A stretch of DNA of 64,000 bases from Luzula sylvatica (Eukaryota > Streptophyta > Magnoliopsida > Poales > Juncaceae). A program made the translations under genes and the position numbers. The stretch covers positions 29,809,054 to 29,873,053 of the forward strand of contig OX326957.1 of NCBI GenBank assembly GCA_946800325.1, given 5' to 3'. Under the pieces are notes generated by a model. The model saw nothing but the letters and a program-made list of their open reading frames with translations. It did not search any database and was not told the origin of the DNA. This document shows, piece by piece, positions 36,309 through 47,554 of this stretch. Positions within the stretch are counted from its first letter, which is position 1, and each line of letters starts with the position of its first letter.

Positions 36309-36475
36309 TTTAATCTGCCAAATTAACTGCCTTAATCACGAACTAAGAAAAGCGCGGTTTGAAAGCCCGCTAGGCGGGATTTGATACAGCGCAACAGACA
36401 TTTTGCAAATTATTTTCAAAAATTGGTTATTTTGTTAATTAACTTTAATAACATGGTTACTGTGCAAAATTTTCC

Positions 36476-37217
36476 TTCTTCTTGTTCAACTCTCTACTAA
36501 TTGTTATTTCATCTCTGATATTTTGTACTAGTTGTTTATACGTCTTGCTTTTGTCTTGGAAAATTCGGTTGCATCTTTCTCTCCCTATTTGGTACTTTCT
36601 GATTTTCTATTTCTAAATTACATCAATTAATTGCAGCAATTTAAACAATTGTGCCCCAAATTTGATATTTTAACATATCTATTAGATTTGAGCCAATTAG
36701 GACAAAACAAATTGTGAATTGATTAATAATTGGCTTTATGAATCAATCTAAAGAATGATTATCGGGAATTTCGTTTTTGCCAGGGGCTTTGTCGCAAAAT
36801 ATTCAAATACAAGTTGTGTTGAGTGCATGTTATTGATCAAAATATACATAATTGAAGCTTATAGATTAAATTGCAAATTATCATTTTGGCTGTGCATTAG
36901 AATTTAGAAATATTGATTTATTTTTCAATTTTTTTATGTTGTACCAGCTGCTAGTACGGTGGTACGTACATCATCTTGTTTATTATTTTTATTTTTCCTT
37001 TTTACTATTTTGTGTAAACATGTTTTTTTGTAGATGACGTACATTGTTTGGTGTGTTTTTCCCCAACTTGTACACTACTTGAATTACTTGTGAGATTTAT
37101 GAACTTCTGTAAACAAATGAAACAAAATAAAGTATTTTGTGTTCTATTATCAACTCAAATTGAGTACTATGTACATTTAACTATAAACATTCAGTTAGTA
37201 TTAAATAATGGATGACA
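36476..37217. other. Intergenic, nothing recognised
   Basis: AT-rich spacer between two transposons; no gene or element ends. Confidence 0.45.
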
Positions 37218-37226
37218 TTATTTTAA

Positions 37227-37618
37227 GGAAAATTTTACTGTAGAGACAAAAAAAGTTTTGTATTACCAAGAATGGACAAAGTAGTTTGAAAATACCAGAA
37301 ATAACACTCTCGACCTTTGAAAAGTCGAGAGTTTGCTAAAATGCTCGACCTTTCAAAAGTCGATCGATTTTATACCTTAAACAGCCCTTTTGCAGACTAA
37401 TTAGGTCCCTAATCTGTTCGACCTTTGAAAGGTCGAGCAGTATTTGCCACATCACCCGCCACCTCACTCGTTCGACTTTTGAAAAGTCGGTCGAACACAT
37501 CACCCGCCACGTCACCCGTTCGACTTTTCAAAAGTCGGTCGAATGGCTCGCCCCCCAACGCCCAACAGTGGCCCCGTGATGCCCCCTGTGATTGCCCCCG
37601 TGAACCCCCCCCTCCCAC
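37227..37618 (+). repeat. Left TIR of the MULE with five palindromic boxes
   Basis: Contains five palindromes of the type tcgac-tttNaaa-gtcga at 37309-37329, 37344-37367, 37416-37438, 37471-37495 and 37519-37543. The last two sit in a 48-bp tandem duplication with a cacccgccac-tcac word. These are candidate transposase binding sites. A poly-C run follows at about 37626-37649, before the PMD gene. Confidence 0.9.
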
Positions 37619-37697
37619 CCGTGAACCCCCCCCCCCCCCCCCCCCCCCCAGCCCCCCGGTCCCTCTCAATCCATCTCAACACCCACCCACACTATCA

Positions 37698-37728
<31 letters not shown>

Positions 37729-37843
37729 AAAATTGTGTCCCCCACTCCCCCCATAATTCCCACTCGTCCCCATTTTCTCCCCCCTATCTCTCACATATTT
37801 TTGTTATTTGATCCCACGCTCTTTCTCTATCTAACGTTTAATT

Positions 37844-40002
37844 ATGTCATTTGATGATGATGTATTATCGGGTCCGATCGAAACGGACGTATTATTTTCG
37901 CAACAAAATCATCGTTCCGAAAGAATTCGACATGATAGAACCGCCGTACGTTTCGAGCAAAAATCTACTTCTTGGAAAAAATGGAAAATTACGGACCAAA
38001 GAATGGTGAATCGGTTAAAACGATCGGGATTTTATCCGATAATGCAATGTGCCGTTAACGAGTTAAATCAATCATTACTCACGGCTTTAGTCGAAAGATG
38101 GCGTCCCGAGACTAATACATTTCACATGAGATGCGGTGAAATGACCGTCACCCTTCGAGATGTGGCGCTTCTTAGTGGATTATGCGTCGACGGTAATCCC
38201 GTTATCACTCCATACATTTCTCCCTCTAATTTAAAACAAGAAGTAATTAGATTATTAGGACAATGTCCGAATGAATGGGCGAAAGAAAAACCCCGTATAA
38301 AATTGAGTTGGTTGCTCCATAATTTCGAGGAAACGAGTCAAGGGAGAGATGAAGAATATTGTGACCAACGAACCCGGGCTTTTATATTGTATTTTTTGGG
38401 TTCTGTCTTGTTTCACGACTCGAGCACAGCTTCGATTCCCGCGAGATACATTTTGCTTTTAGAAGATTTTGATAGATGCAGGGAGTATGCATGGGGAGCA
38501 GCTGCATTGGCTCATTTGTACTCAGCGCTTTCATTTGCCGCTCAGATTGATCATGATCATGCATATGGATGGTTCTCTCTTCTTCAGGTATTTGTAAAAT
38601 ATATATTATTTTTTAAATTAAAAAGTAAATTAATTTTTGTCAATAAACAATATTATAGGTGTGGTCTTGGTATCATTTATTACCTGGGAGAACTCGGATT
38701 GTTTCGTATAAAAGAAGTGTTGATGAAGCGATGCCTCTTATGTGGAAATGGACTGCAGCAAACATCTCGTACAAAAAGAACAATCTTGCCACACAAATTA
38801 GTTATGTTGCGGGATGTTTCGACGATCTCGAAAAGACACAGGTACAATTTCTTTAATACATCTGCATTTATTTGCATTTATTTTTTATATTTTTGTTACA
38901 ATTTGTTTATTTCTATTTAGGTGGATTGGGATCCGTATGATGACGATTTGGTTAACGGTCTCCCCTCTGCATTTACTGAGGGACATCGAGTGTGGAAGGC
39001 ACGAGTCCCTTTAATTTGTTTTGATAAAATCGAGATGCATCATCCGGATCGAGTATTGGCTCAGTTCGGATTGAAGCAACACATACCGATAAATGCACAT
39101 AGACTCGAGACAAAAAAATGTTTGGCAAAGCAAAATTTGATGAATGTGTTCGAATCCGAGGTGACATGGTGGAATCATCGTCTCGATTATGTAGTTCATC
39201 AATCTGATGATATTATGGAACACACATACGACAGAGATCGAGACTACATGAGTTGGTACTGGCAAAAGACTCGAAGACGGATTTGTGGACCACCGGTTTT
39301 ACCGATTACGGAATTTCAAGACACTGGACATCGTAGTCGTCAATTGGTCAAAACATTTTTTATTTGTTTTTTTCATAAAATTTTTTGGTAAAAATATGAT
39401 TCATTTTTTATTTGTTTTTTTTCATATTTTTACAGCAAGGCGTCATACGAGCGATGATGCGACAAATGGCTCAGATGGAGGAGGTGTGCAGAGAGAGAGA
39501 TATTGACAAAATAGGAGAGATGTTGAAGGATACTCAGGAATTCTGCAGGTTACAGTTTGAGGAGATATATGAGGATCCGTGTTATGACACTCAACCTCCA
39601 CCTCCACCTCCGCCTCCATCTCCTTTTTATCCTTCTCAGTCTCCACACTATCAGTCTCCACACTATCAGTCTCCTCACGACACTCAGCCTGAGCCTAATG
39701 TTTTCGATACACAGGCTCCTATTTATCCTTCTCAATCTCCACACTATCAGTCTCCTCACGACTATCAGCCTCCACCTCCACCTCCACCATATACATCTGA
39801 GCCTTCTCAGCCTCTACCTCGGGATTATTCATATACGTATCCTTCTCAGCCTCCACCTCCACCTCCACCATATACATCTGAGCCTAATTCTCTCTTGGAT
39901 TTGTTGAGCACTGATCAGTTTCAGTACTATCAGAATACGCAAAATGCTCCATCTACTTCTCAGAATACGCAAAATGCACCTAATTTTTGGGATTTTATGT
40001 GA
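37844..40002 (+). CDS. Plant mobile domain (PMD) protein of the MULE, four exons
   Basis: Exons 37844-38587, 38659-38841, 38921-39346 and 39436-40002 keep frame and give 639 aa. The first three exons encode a plant mobile domain (as in MAIN, MAIL1 and transposon-borne relatives). Visible blocks are the entry RMVNRLKRSGFYPIMQCA, LVERWRPETNTFHMRCGEMT, VTLRDVALLSGLCVDG, AWGAAALAHLYSALSFAA, the middle HLLPGRTRIV, WDPYDDDLVNGLP and the terminal SWYWQKTRRRI. Exon 4 adds a short coiled-coil-like helix (MMRQMAQMEEVCRERDID) and a Pro/Ser/Tyr/Gln-rich low-complexity tail of about 130 residues with repeats of PPPPPP and SQSPHYQSPH. PMD genes are known both as domesticated host genes and in transposons; its role in transposition is unknown. 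A CT-rich leader precedes the ATG. Confidence 0.85.
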
Positions 40003-40275
40003 TGTAGTATTTTAGTATTTTATGTGATGTAGTACTTTATTATTTTCTGAATTTTATGATTTTTTCTGAATTTTATGACCTCTATTATTATTTTCTGAAA
40101 AAACATCGAAAATTACAATATTATGAAAAAACATCGAAAATTACAATATTAAGAAAAAACATCGAAAATTACAATATTAAGAAAAAACATCTAAAACATC
40201 ACATAAACATCACATAAACATCTAAAATATTAAGAAAAACAATATAAAAAACATCTAAAAAAACATACACAATAA
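40003..40275. repeat. Short repeats between the convergent MULE genes
   Basis: Contains two tttatgtgatgtagta repeats right after the PMD stop, then three to four copies of aaaaaacatcgaaaattacaatatt and two of acatcacataaacat. This is the 3' UTR / terminator zone shared by both genes. Confidence 0.7.
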
Positions 40276-42753
40276 CTAGTTATTTGCATCTCTCCTTGCA
40301 TGAAGAGCCGGACACGTGCGTTTCTTATGACCTCTCTCACCGCAAAAACTACATTTGTTCGCTCTTCTACCTTGAGGGTCCATTTCCATTGTTTCTCGTT
40401 TTTTACTAGGACGACCTGCTTTTTTCCTGACTTTGGGAGGTAACACCGGTACGCCCGAAATAACTGGCCAAAATCGTCGATCGGGAATAACTCGAAATAC
40501 TTCTTCGTACGTACGTTTGTACATCCGAACTCGATAATATTCCGCACAATAACGATAAATATTAGGTTCACGCAACAAACCACACACTGCTAATACATGT
40601 GTGCACACAATCCCTTCTAATTGAGGAACATTGCATGTACAACGACAATTTGGTTCGTCAAGCGAAACTTCATATGTTTCGTTTTCTTGATGGTTCACTT
40701 TAATTACCTCGAAATACACTCGAGAATGTGGTCGAACCGTCATATTTCGAGAGTCACTGAGCGCCTTTGCTATTATACTCTCATATTTAATGCAAAGAGT
40801 AGTTCCCCAACTTTCCGCATCAATTTGACGTTTATAAAAATACGTGTTCAAACGATTGCATATTTGAGATACTATCGTTCGAACAGGTAGGCCACGCGTT
40901 TCTTTTAAAACTCCATTAAAACATTCTGAAATATTTGTTGTCGCAACACCCCATCTACGACCACCATCGTGGGATAATGCCCACAAACTTTTATCCCCAA
41001 CCTGTGTATTCAAATATTCTTCTATTTGAGGATGCATTATTTTAAGCCGCTCAAAATATCTATCAAATGCGTAAATTGTTTTTTGAGTGGCTGTGGTCCA
41101 AAAAAATTCTCCCATTGCTTTCCCTCCTAATTTTGCTACGATATTTGATTGCACGTGACGTATACAATACCTATACACGTGCCCTTCTTCACTAGGAAAT
41201 ACACGATTCAACACATTTTTGTGTCCAGACCAACGATCCGTAATAATACACACATATCGTTCTTTCGTAACGTAATATTTTAACCGATCGAGAAACCACT
41301 CCCATGACGATGCATTCTCCTGCTCTACTATAGCAAAAGCAACCGGAAATATCCCTCTGTTTCCGTCTACACTTGTTGCGATAAGAAGAGTACCGAGATA
41401 CAATCCATACAAAGAAGTACCGTCAATACTAACAACCGGTCTACAATAACGAAAACCACTTATTGAGGGACCTAACGCCCAAAAAAGACGTTTGAATTTA
41501 TTACCTAAACCACGATTCCGTGATCTTACCCCTAAACCTTCTAATTGAAGGTCGACAGCAGCATTTCTATCCGCATTAACAATCGCTTGTGTGTATGCAG
41601 GCAATTCAGCGTATGATTGCTCCCAACTTCCATAAATCAATTCCATTGCTTTGCATCGAGCTTGCCAAGCTCTTCGATAAGAAATTTCAATTACATACAC
41701 GTTTTTTATTATATCAATAATATTTTTTGGAGATAGCGATATAGTTCCTCTCAAATGAGGCATTATAATCCTACGTATGTGTTTGGTAGTTAGTTGTCTA
41801 CTATCACTGCTACCGCTCTCATTTCTACAAGTGTGAGGACCGTTATATTTTGATATTTTCCAATAATCCGTATTTTTAGGGTTAAAGGCACGCATTCTCC
41901 ATGAACAATCATTGTTTTTGCATGCGACATCCCATTCTCTTGGTCTACTTCTTTTAACGAAAAAACTAACAAAATTTTTAATCGTCCATTCTTGTACCGC
42001 AAATTGTAATGATTCTTTATCCGAAAAAATCATTCCAACCCAAGATTTATTTGTCGAAAGTTCCATACAAGGATTGTTAATATCGTTTCCATATTCTTCA
42101 CATACCATTTTTTCTACCCATTCATCATTTTCAAAAACATCCGGCAACCCTTCACCCATATTCATTTCATCTAAATTAGTATTTATTTCATTCAATACCT
42201 CATCGATATCGGCTTCTGGACCTTCGGTTTGCTCGTCATCATCGTCTGATTCCGACTCTTCGCTTGTTTCATCAGTATCTTCATTACACTCATCATTAGA
42301 TTGAGAAACAATTGGTTCATTTGAATCAGTCTGATTTTCGGTCGTTTCGTACGATGATTGTGAAGGACCCGCCATGTGTGGTTGAATATTATTTTGGTAA
42401 GGATTATAATTACCATCATGAAAGGAAGTTGGATTTGGATAATAATTAGAGGGAACGAGTTTCACAAACAATTTAATCGTTCTATTTTGAAGATTGCTCA
42501 TCATCATAGAAAGACTGTGATCATCAGTGATATCGATAATATCACCGGTTCCATCACCAAAAGGCCAATTACATTTTATCGATAAATCGTAAATTTGCGG
42601 ATTTATTCCAATAGTTTGAGAAATTGAATATTTTAGATCGTTATATGTAATATAAACTGGCACGTTTATCATTTTTCGATTACCACCTTCGTAACGGGGA
42701 ATTGGACCATTCAAATTAACGGTCCCGTTCCAATAAACAACTAAATTTTGCAT
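40276..42753 (-). CDS. MuDR-type Mutator transposase, intact 825 aa
   Basis: A single uninterrupted reading frame. Order: an N-terminal PB1-like region (1-100), an acidic linker (about 150-215), the plant MuDR zinc region with a WRKY-GCM1-like pattern (C278, C283, H307, C309), a DDE-type MULE domain with first Asp D444 in VVSIDGTSLYG and second D506 in CIITDRWSGH, a SWIM zinc finger CRCTCN...GIVCTHV near the C-terminal quarter, and a terminal CCHC knuckle CSFCGERGHKKRTC preceded by a basic KVRKKAGRPSKKR stretch. The length and order match mudrA-like proteins. The third catalytic acid lies between these blocks and was not assigned with certainty. No stop or frameshift is present. Confidence 0.93.
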   Translation of the reverse strand: MQNLVVYWNGTVNLNGPIPRYEGGNRKMINVPVYITYNDLKYSISQTIGINPQIYDLSIKCNWPFGDGTGDIIDITDDHSLSMMMSNLQNRTIKLFVKLVPSNYYPNPTSFHDGNYNPYQNNIQPHMAGPSQSSYETTENQTDSNEPIVSQSNDECNEDTDETSEESESDDDDEQTEGPEADIDEVLNEINTNLDEMNMGEGLPDVFENDEWVEKMVCEEYGNDINNPCMELSTNKSWVGMIFSDKESLQFAVQEWTIKNFVSFFVKRSRPREWDVACKNNDCSWRMRAFNPKNTDYWKISKYNGPHTCRNESGSSDSRQLTTKHIRRIIMPHLRGTISLSPKNIIDIIKNVYVIEISYRRAWQARCKAMELIYGSWEQSYAELPAYTQAIVNADRNAAVDLQLEGLGVRSRNRGLGNKFKRLFWALGPSISGFRYCRPVVSIDGTSLYGLYLGTLLIATSVDGNRGIFPVAFAIVEQENASSWEWFLDRLKYYVTKERYVCIITDRWSGHKNVLNRVFPSEEGHVYRYCIRHVQSNIVAKLGGKAMGEFFWTTATQKTIYAFDRYFERLKIMHPQIEEYLNTQVGDKSLWALSHDGGRRWGVATTNISECFNGVLKETRGLPVRTIVSQICNRLNTYFYKRQIDAESWGTTLCIKYESIIAKALSDSRNMTVRPHSRVYFEVIKVNHQENETYEVSLDEPNCRCTCNVPQLEGIVCTHVLAVCGLLREPNIYRYCAEYYRVRMYKRTYEEVFRVIPDRRFWPVISGVPVLPPKVRKKAGRPSKKRETMEMDPQGRRANKCSFCGERGHKKRTCPALHARRDANN

Positions 42754-43019
42754 ATTGCTACATCATATAAAAAATATAAATCAATACAAACTATAAATAC
42801 AAAATTATTTAATAAACAATAATATTAATTAAAAAATTACTTTGAGAATAGAGGAAAATGAGATCCACCTTGTATAGAAAGAGCTCAGATGAAGAAGTGA
42901 AGGAGGCTTCGGGGTGTTTAAATAGATAAATTGATCGACTTTTCAAATGTAGGGGGGGACAAAAAATCTTTCAAATCCTTCGACTTTTGAAAGGTTGAGA
43001 AATCCACCGATTTTTGATA
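42754..43019 (-). promoter_or_regulatory. Transposase 5' flank
   Basis: AT-rich flank upstream (- sense) of the transposase. It ends near 42950-43010 in two more cgacttttcaaa / cgacttttgaaagg boxes like those of the TIRs, so candidate transposase sites lie close to its own promoter. Confidence 0.5.
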
Positions 43020-43381
43020 GGGAAATTTTCAAATATCCCCCTAATTGTTCTTGAATTTACAAAAAACCTCCTTACTTTTGAGAATTGCAATTAACCCCCT
43101 CTAAGGATATTTCATGAAATTGCTATTTTTTGGGACCAAAATACCCCTCTATTTTTTCATCTTTAAATTTAATAAACATATTTTTGTATTATTTTATTAA
43201 TTTATTAATTTTAAATCACTATAAATATTTTTTAACATATATTAATTATAAAAATAATATAAAAAAATAAAATTAAATAGAGGGGTATTTTGGTCCAAAG
43301 AAAATAACAATTTCATGAAATACCCCTAGAGGGGTTTAATTGCAAATTCAAGATAAGTTAGGGGGTTTTTTTGTAAATGCA
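43020..43381. mobile_element. Foldback MITE inside the MULE, beside its right TIR
   Basis: Left arm 43020-43175 and right arm about 43260-43381 mirror each other: atatttcatgaaattgctatt, ggaccaaaatacccctctatt and gcaattaacccc words appear on both strands, with a short AT-rich centre. The right arm lacks about 25 bp present in the left. It is similar to the single arm at 61321-61490. It has apparently inserted into the MULE. Confidence 0.7.
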
Positions 43382-43389
43382 ACAAAAGT

Positions 43390-43779
43390 TGGGAGGGTGG
43401 GATCACGGGGGCAATCACGGGGGGCATCACGGGGGCACTGTTGGGCGTTGGGGGGCGAGCCATTCGACCGACTTTTGAAAAGTCGAACGGGTGACGTGGC
43501 GGATGATGTGTTCGACCGACTTTTCAAAAGTCGAACGAGTGAGGTGGCGGGTGATGTGGCAAATACTGCTCGACCTTTCAAAGGTCGAACATATTAGGTA
43601 CCTAATTAGTCTGCAAAAGGGTTGTTTAAGGTATAAAATCGATCGACTTTTGAAAGGTCGAGCATTTTAGCAAACTCTCGACTTTTCAAAGGTCGAGAGT
43701 GTTATTTCTGGTATTTTCAAACTACTTTGTCCATTCTTGGTAATACAAAACTTTTTTTGTCTCTACAGTAAAATTTTCC
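43390..43779 (-). repeat. Right TIR of the MULE
   Basis: Mirror of 37227-37618, including all five palindromes. The few differences are single bases, for example in the cccttttgcag/aggtacc part near 43598-43622. Confidence 0.92.
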
Positions 43780-43788
43780 TTATTTTAA

Positions 43789-44504
43789 TAGTTGAATTAT
43801 AGTATCTTATATTTTGACAAATTCATTTAATTGGATGAAAATAAATTTTTAATTATATAATATGTGAATTGCGATTGATTATAAATTGAGTGACAACTTA
43901 CAAAAATAAAAGATTAAATTTGTATTTTAACAGGCCGGTCCATCTAATTTAAAGGTAACAATGAAACAATTAATGAATACGTAAATTATTAGTGAGAACT
44001 AAGAAAAATAAAGGCTTAGGGTTAATAACCAGTTTACAAATAGATAAGTGATTTTTAGTAATATTACACTTATGAAAAATATTCCATGAGTTGTGATAAT
44101 TGTTTTAGACTCAAATATTACTCGTCTATTTGAACTGAGAGTAATTTAATGCATTGTAACAATTAAATGAGAGTAATTAATAATTTTCGAAGTTTGCTTA
44201 AAAATTGATTGACAAAGATTTGATACAATAAATAATTTTAACATTTCGTAAGCTAAACTGACAACTTCGATATAATTGAAAGATGAGAAACTAATTAGAT
44301 TAAGGCACTTTCTTCAAAATAACATATGTTTCAAGTTTTAACAAAAAATAACTACGCCTTTGAAGTTAATGTAGAAAGTAACCAAAAGCGGAGTCCCATA
44401 CTCCGCCAATATTTAATACAACGAAATTGCAAAACTTTACATTTTAATTGTTCATTAAAAGTTGAGTTAATTAAGGGAATGGAAAAAAAAAAACACAGTT
44501 CATA
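43789..44504. other. Intergenic, nothing recognised
   Basis: AT-rich; only stop-filled short frames. Confidence 0.45.
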
Positions 44505-45180
44505 TTATAACCATTGTTCTAAATATCACTGATATGAACCGATATGTCGGTTTCATATTTATAATCAATGCACCTCCGTTACGATATGTCCCGTATCGGT
44601 TGAGTAAATCGGTCGACCGATACACGGACCGATATGGGCCGATATTTGGACCGATTTGAACCGATTTAGATTTAAAACATAATTTATTTTGAATATTATT
44701 TTGAACCGGCCCATCTTTCAACAATATTTTCATTAATATTTTTGACCCAATTATTTCCATCTCTTTCTTTCTTTATCTAATATTTTTTGTCGGAAATGAA
44801 ATCGATTTTGACCCGGACGAGGTTGGATTTTCATTGGGAGCAGCAGCATCTACACCGATGGTTAATGAACACAATTTCGTGGTTTAGTTTATTGTATTAT
44901 TTGTAAATTTTATGTTATAATTTTAAATGTATTTTTAGTTTAACTTAAAATTTATGTGTATTATTGAATTTTGAATATTAATCATGTAAAATTTAAATTA
45001 GTTTAAGAAACTCAATATAAATTAATGTTATAATAATCAATTTAACATATTAATATTAAAAAGTACAGTACAGATATACCACTGATATTTTTCGCTATGA
45101 ATTCGCTATGTCGGTCATATCTCTTATCGGTGACTGACCGATCTGTAAGCGATATGCGATATCTGTAACATTGATTATAA
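44505..45180. mobile_element. TIR element with gatatcgg-rich ends
   Basis: The ends ttataaccattgttctaaat and the mirrored form near gatatctgtaacattgatta are complementary with mismatches. Both subterminal zones (44520-44640, 45060-45165) are packed with accgatat / cggtatcg words. The interior is AT-rich. The end motif (t)caatgtt-taaat is shared with the 187-bp element at 58513-58699. No transposase frame. Confidence 0.6.
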
Positions 45181-46466
45181 CATTACACATGCTACTATAT
45201 TAATTAATTAATTAATTAATTAATTAATTAGTAGATTGATAAACATGTTTTAAAACTATGCATATTTAATTAAATTTCACTATTTGTATCGAATGTTATT
45301 TTCGTATCTGAAATCGTATATCGGACATCATATTCGTATCCCAAATCGGTAACCGATATCCGGCATCGTATCCGAAATCGGATATCGGTATCAGTTATCG
45401 TATCCGAAATCAGATATCGATATCCGGTATGATGTCAGAGAAATGAAAAAAGTATTTTTCCCCAAGATTTTCCTGCCGAATTCTTCATATTTAAATTAAC
45501 ACACTTAATTAACATAATAATTAAAAATATATCATTAATAATTAATTGATATTAATTTAAATTATGAATTCAAATTAGGGTAAATATGTTTTAAATTAAT
45601 TATTAATTACATAATATGTGTTGCTTACTTTGATAATTAAATACGGTAATTAAAATACAGAAAATAAATTGGGTACAATTTGGAGACACTTAATTGTTTT
45701 TTAATTAGATTGAGTACCAATATTTAAAATCCTGGTCATTTCATCTTCCAATTCATTACGGCCATCTCGGGATTTTAAAATCCCCATTTAAACTTAACTA
45801 ATCCACCTGGATTTTAAAACCAGGTGCCGCCGGGATTTTAAAATTCGGTTTGGGTTAGTTTCGGAATATTTTGTGAAACAAGGTTATTTTTCGAAATATT
45901 TTTTGAAACTGGGTTTTACTGACATAAATGCTCCATAAATTAAAGACACATTTGTGCAAGTCATTGCTGACAAGTAAAAGAAAAGTTAATTTGTTGACGA
46001 AGAAACACCTTTTGTTACAGCATCCAGTCTCATATGGAACCATCTAGCAAGAAGTTAAAAAAAAATAGTATTCTTGATTAACATCCTAATTAGCAAGATA
46101 CATTAACGATAATTCATAATTCGATTTTTTTATTTTTTAAATATTTTTAATTAATTGTTAATTGATGGAGACTCTAAATACATATTAATTTTTTTATTAA
46201 TTATGAATTAATCGTTAATTTTATTTTTTTAATTATTAAATTAATCAAAAATTGTGACATCATCACGATTCTTGTGAGAAAATGAAGAGCCACAGATTTT
46301 TAAAAAAAAAAAAATCATAAAAATTGAGGCTCACTTTAACAAAAAAAAATGAACATAAGGCACTCAAAAACCTAAAATGTAAATCGGATTGAAACAGATA
46401 ATGTGGATTTTGAGAAACGAAGTGAAAATTGAGTTTACACAACCTTTCTCTGGCCTGTTTTCTCAC
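45181..46466. other. Intergenic with an isolated atccgatatcgg patch
   Basis: 45290-45430 carries repeated atccgaaatcggatatcggt words, probably a related transposon fragment. 45775-45850 has three ggattttaaaacc palindromes like the 18.4-18.8 kb cluster. An (attaatta)n run is at 45198-45230. No gene. Confidence 0.45.
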
Positions 46467-46719
46467 TAAAACAAACATATACGACTTCTCATTTTTCTAT
46501 TTTTTGATTTTAGACAAATCGAGACACTAACGGAGGATTATTTTTTGATTAGACAAATACACATATTTATTAGATCGTAGTATCGTACCATCTACATAGA
46601 GTGTTCGGATGGATCCGCCGTCGAAAGGACTTTGGACAAAGTTCGTCCCATTTATGTAGGCTGATCTATGCTAATAATCTTACTAACTTAGTAATTAAAA
46701 AAAGTTTGACAAGTCCATG

Positions 46720-46721
<2 letters not shown>

Positions 46722-46770
<49 letters not shown>
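46722..46770. repeat. (AT)n microsatellite
   Basis: About 24 AT units. In unit 2 the corresponding place holds a short tatatataat only, next to the Helitron. Confidence 0.95.
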
Positions 46771-46774
<4 letters not shown>

Positions 46775-47550
46775 TAGAGGCCATATACTATGCCTTGAGA
46801 TTCTTCATCACATCTTTTATATCATTAATTAACAGTTGATTAACATGATAAATAACAAAAGAATATTAGCAGTTAATTAATATATATTTAAAGTGTATAT
46901 GAATTAACAATTCTTAATTAATATCAATTAATTATTAATAGAGTATTCTTTTGTTAATTATCATGTGAATTAATTATTAATTGACGTGATGGGAAATCTC
47001 ATGGACATGATATAACTACCCATAGGGTTATATAGTATTTTTTTTAAATTTTGGTATTTTTTGAACTTAGCAGAATTTTACATTAAATCATTACAAGGGG
47101 ACTAATATGCAATAATATGGTACATCCTCTATATCCTAATTAACCCATTTAATTAACATGACAATTAACTAAGAACACAAAATTAACAACTAATCAATAT
47201 TAATTAAGAATTAATATGAATTTTAATTATATATGAATTAATAGTTAATTTTGAGACGTGTTATTATTTTGTTAATTAAGTGTGTTAATTACAATAAAGA
47301 AGACATCCGGAGGCAACGTAAATGGCCTCTATATCAAAGAGGACATATATTGTGTCTCCGGATTTCCACACAACACCTTTTATATCCTAATTAGCACACT
47401 TAATTAGCATGATAATTAACAAGAAATGCATAATTAATTTACATATATATCACATAATTAACATTCACTTGAATTAACAATGTTAATCATATATGACATG
47501 TTCATAATTATGTGGCATATGTTAATTGCTATATTAATTAAGCGTGTTAA
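46771..47550. repeat. MITE-derived flank, shared by both units
   Basis: Two successive sequences each open with a gaggcc-atactatg-cct-gagattct or ggaggcaac...ggcctctat...ggacatatattgtg motif and are otherwise AT/TTAAT-rich. 46771-47020 ends in the mirrored gggaaatctcatggacatga. Both belong by eye to the MITE family inserted at 47555, 53242 and 58173. They are present in unit 2 (about 54530-55150), so they pre-date the duplication. Confidence 0.55.
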
Positions 47551-47554
47551 TAAT

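Larger units (their letters stand above)
35217..36475. mobile_element. Mutator-like foldback element with arms surrounding a CACTA-like insert
   Basis: Outer inverted arms of about 165 bp: left ggaaaattttgcacagtaac through gcagattaaa, right the mirror image from tttaatctgc to gttactgtgcaaaattttcc, nearly identical. The ggaaaatttt start is shared with the intact MULE at 37227. Flanks ttcttcttc and ttcttcttg give an 8 of 9 match, consistent with a Mutator-type 9-bp duplication. The arms contain a cccgcctggcgggc palindrome. Confidence 0.7.
37227..43779. mobile_element. Apparently complete Mutator-like element (MULE) with two genes
   Basis: 6553 bp. The ends ggaaaattttactgtagaga and the exact mirror are each flanked by a perfect 9-bp direct repeat, ttattttaa (37218-37226 and 43780-43788), the hallmark of Mutator insertion. 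TIRs of about 390 bp (37227-37618 and 43390-43779) differ at only about ten positions by eye, so the insertion looks recent. The element carries a PMD-protein gene on + and a MuDR-type transposase gene on -, convergent with about 270 bp between stop codons. Both reading frames are open, so it may be autonomous. Confidence 0.93.

Noticed and set aside
37409..37811. Pro- or Gly-rich frames over the MULE left TIR
   Set aside because: Arise from TIR palindromes and the poly-C run. The right TIR gives the same frames in mirror image.
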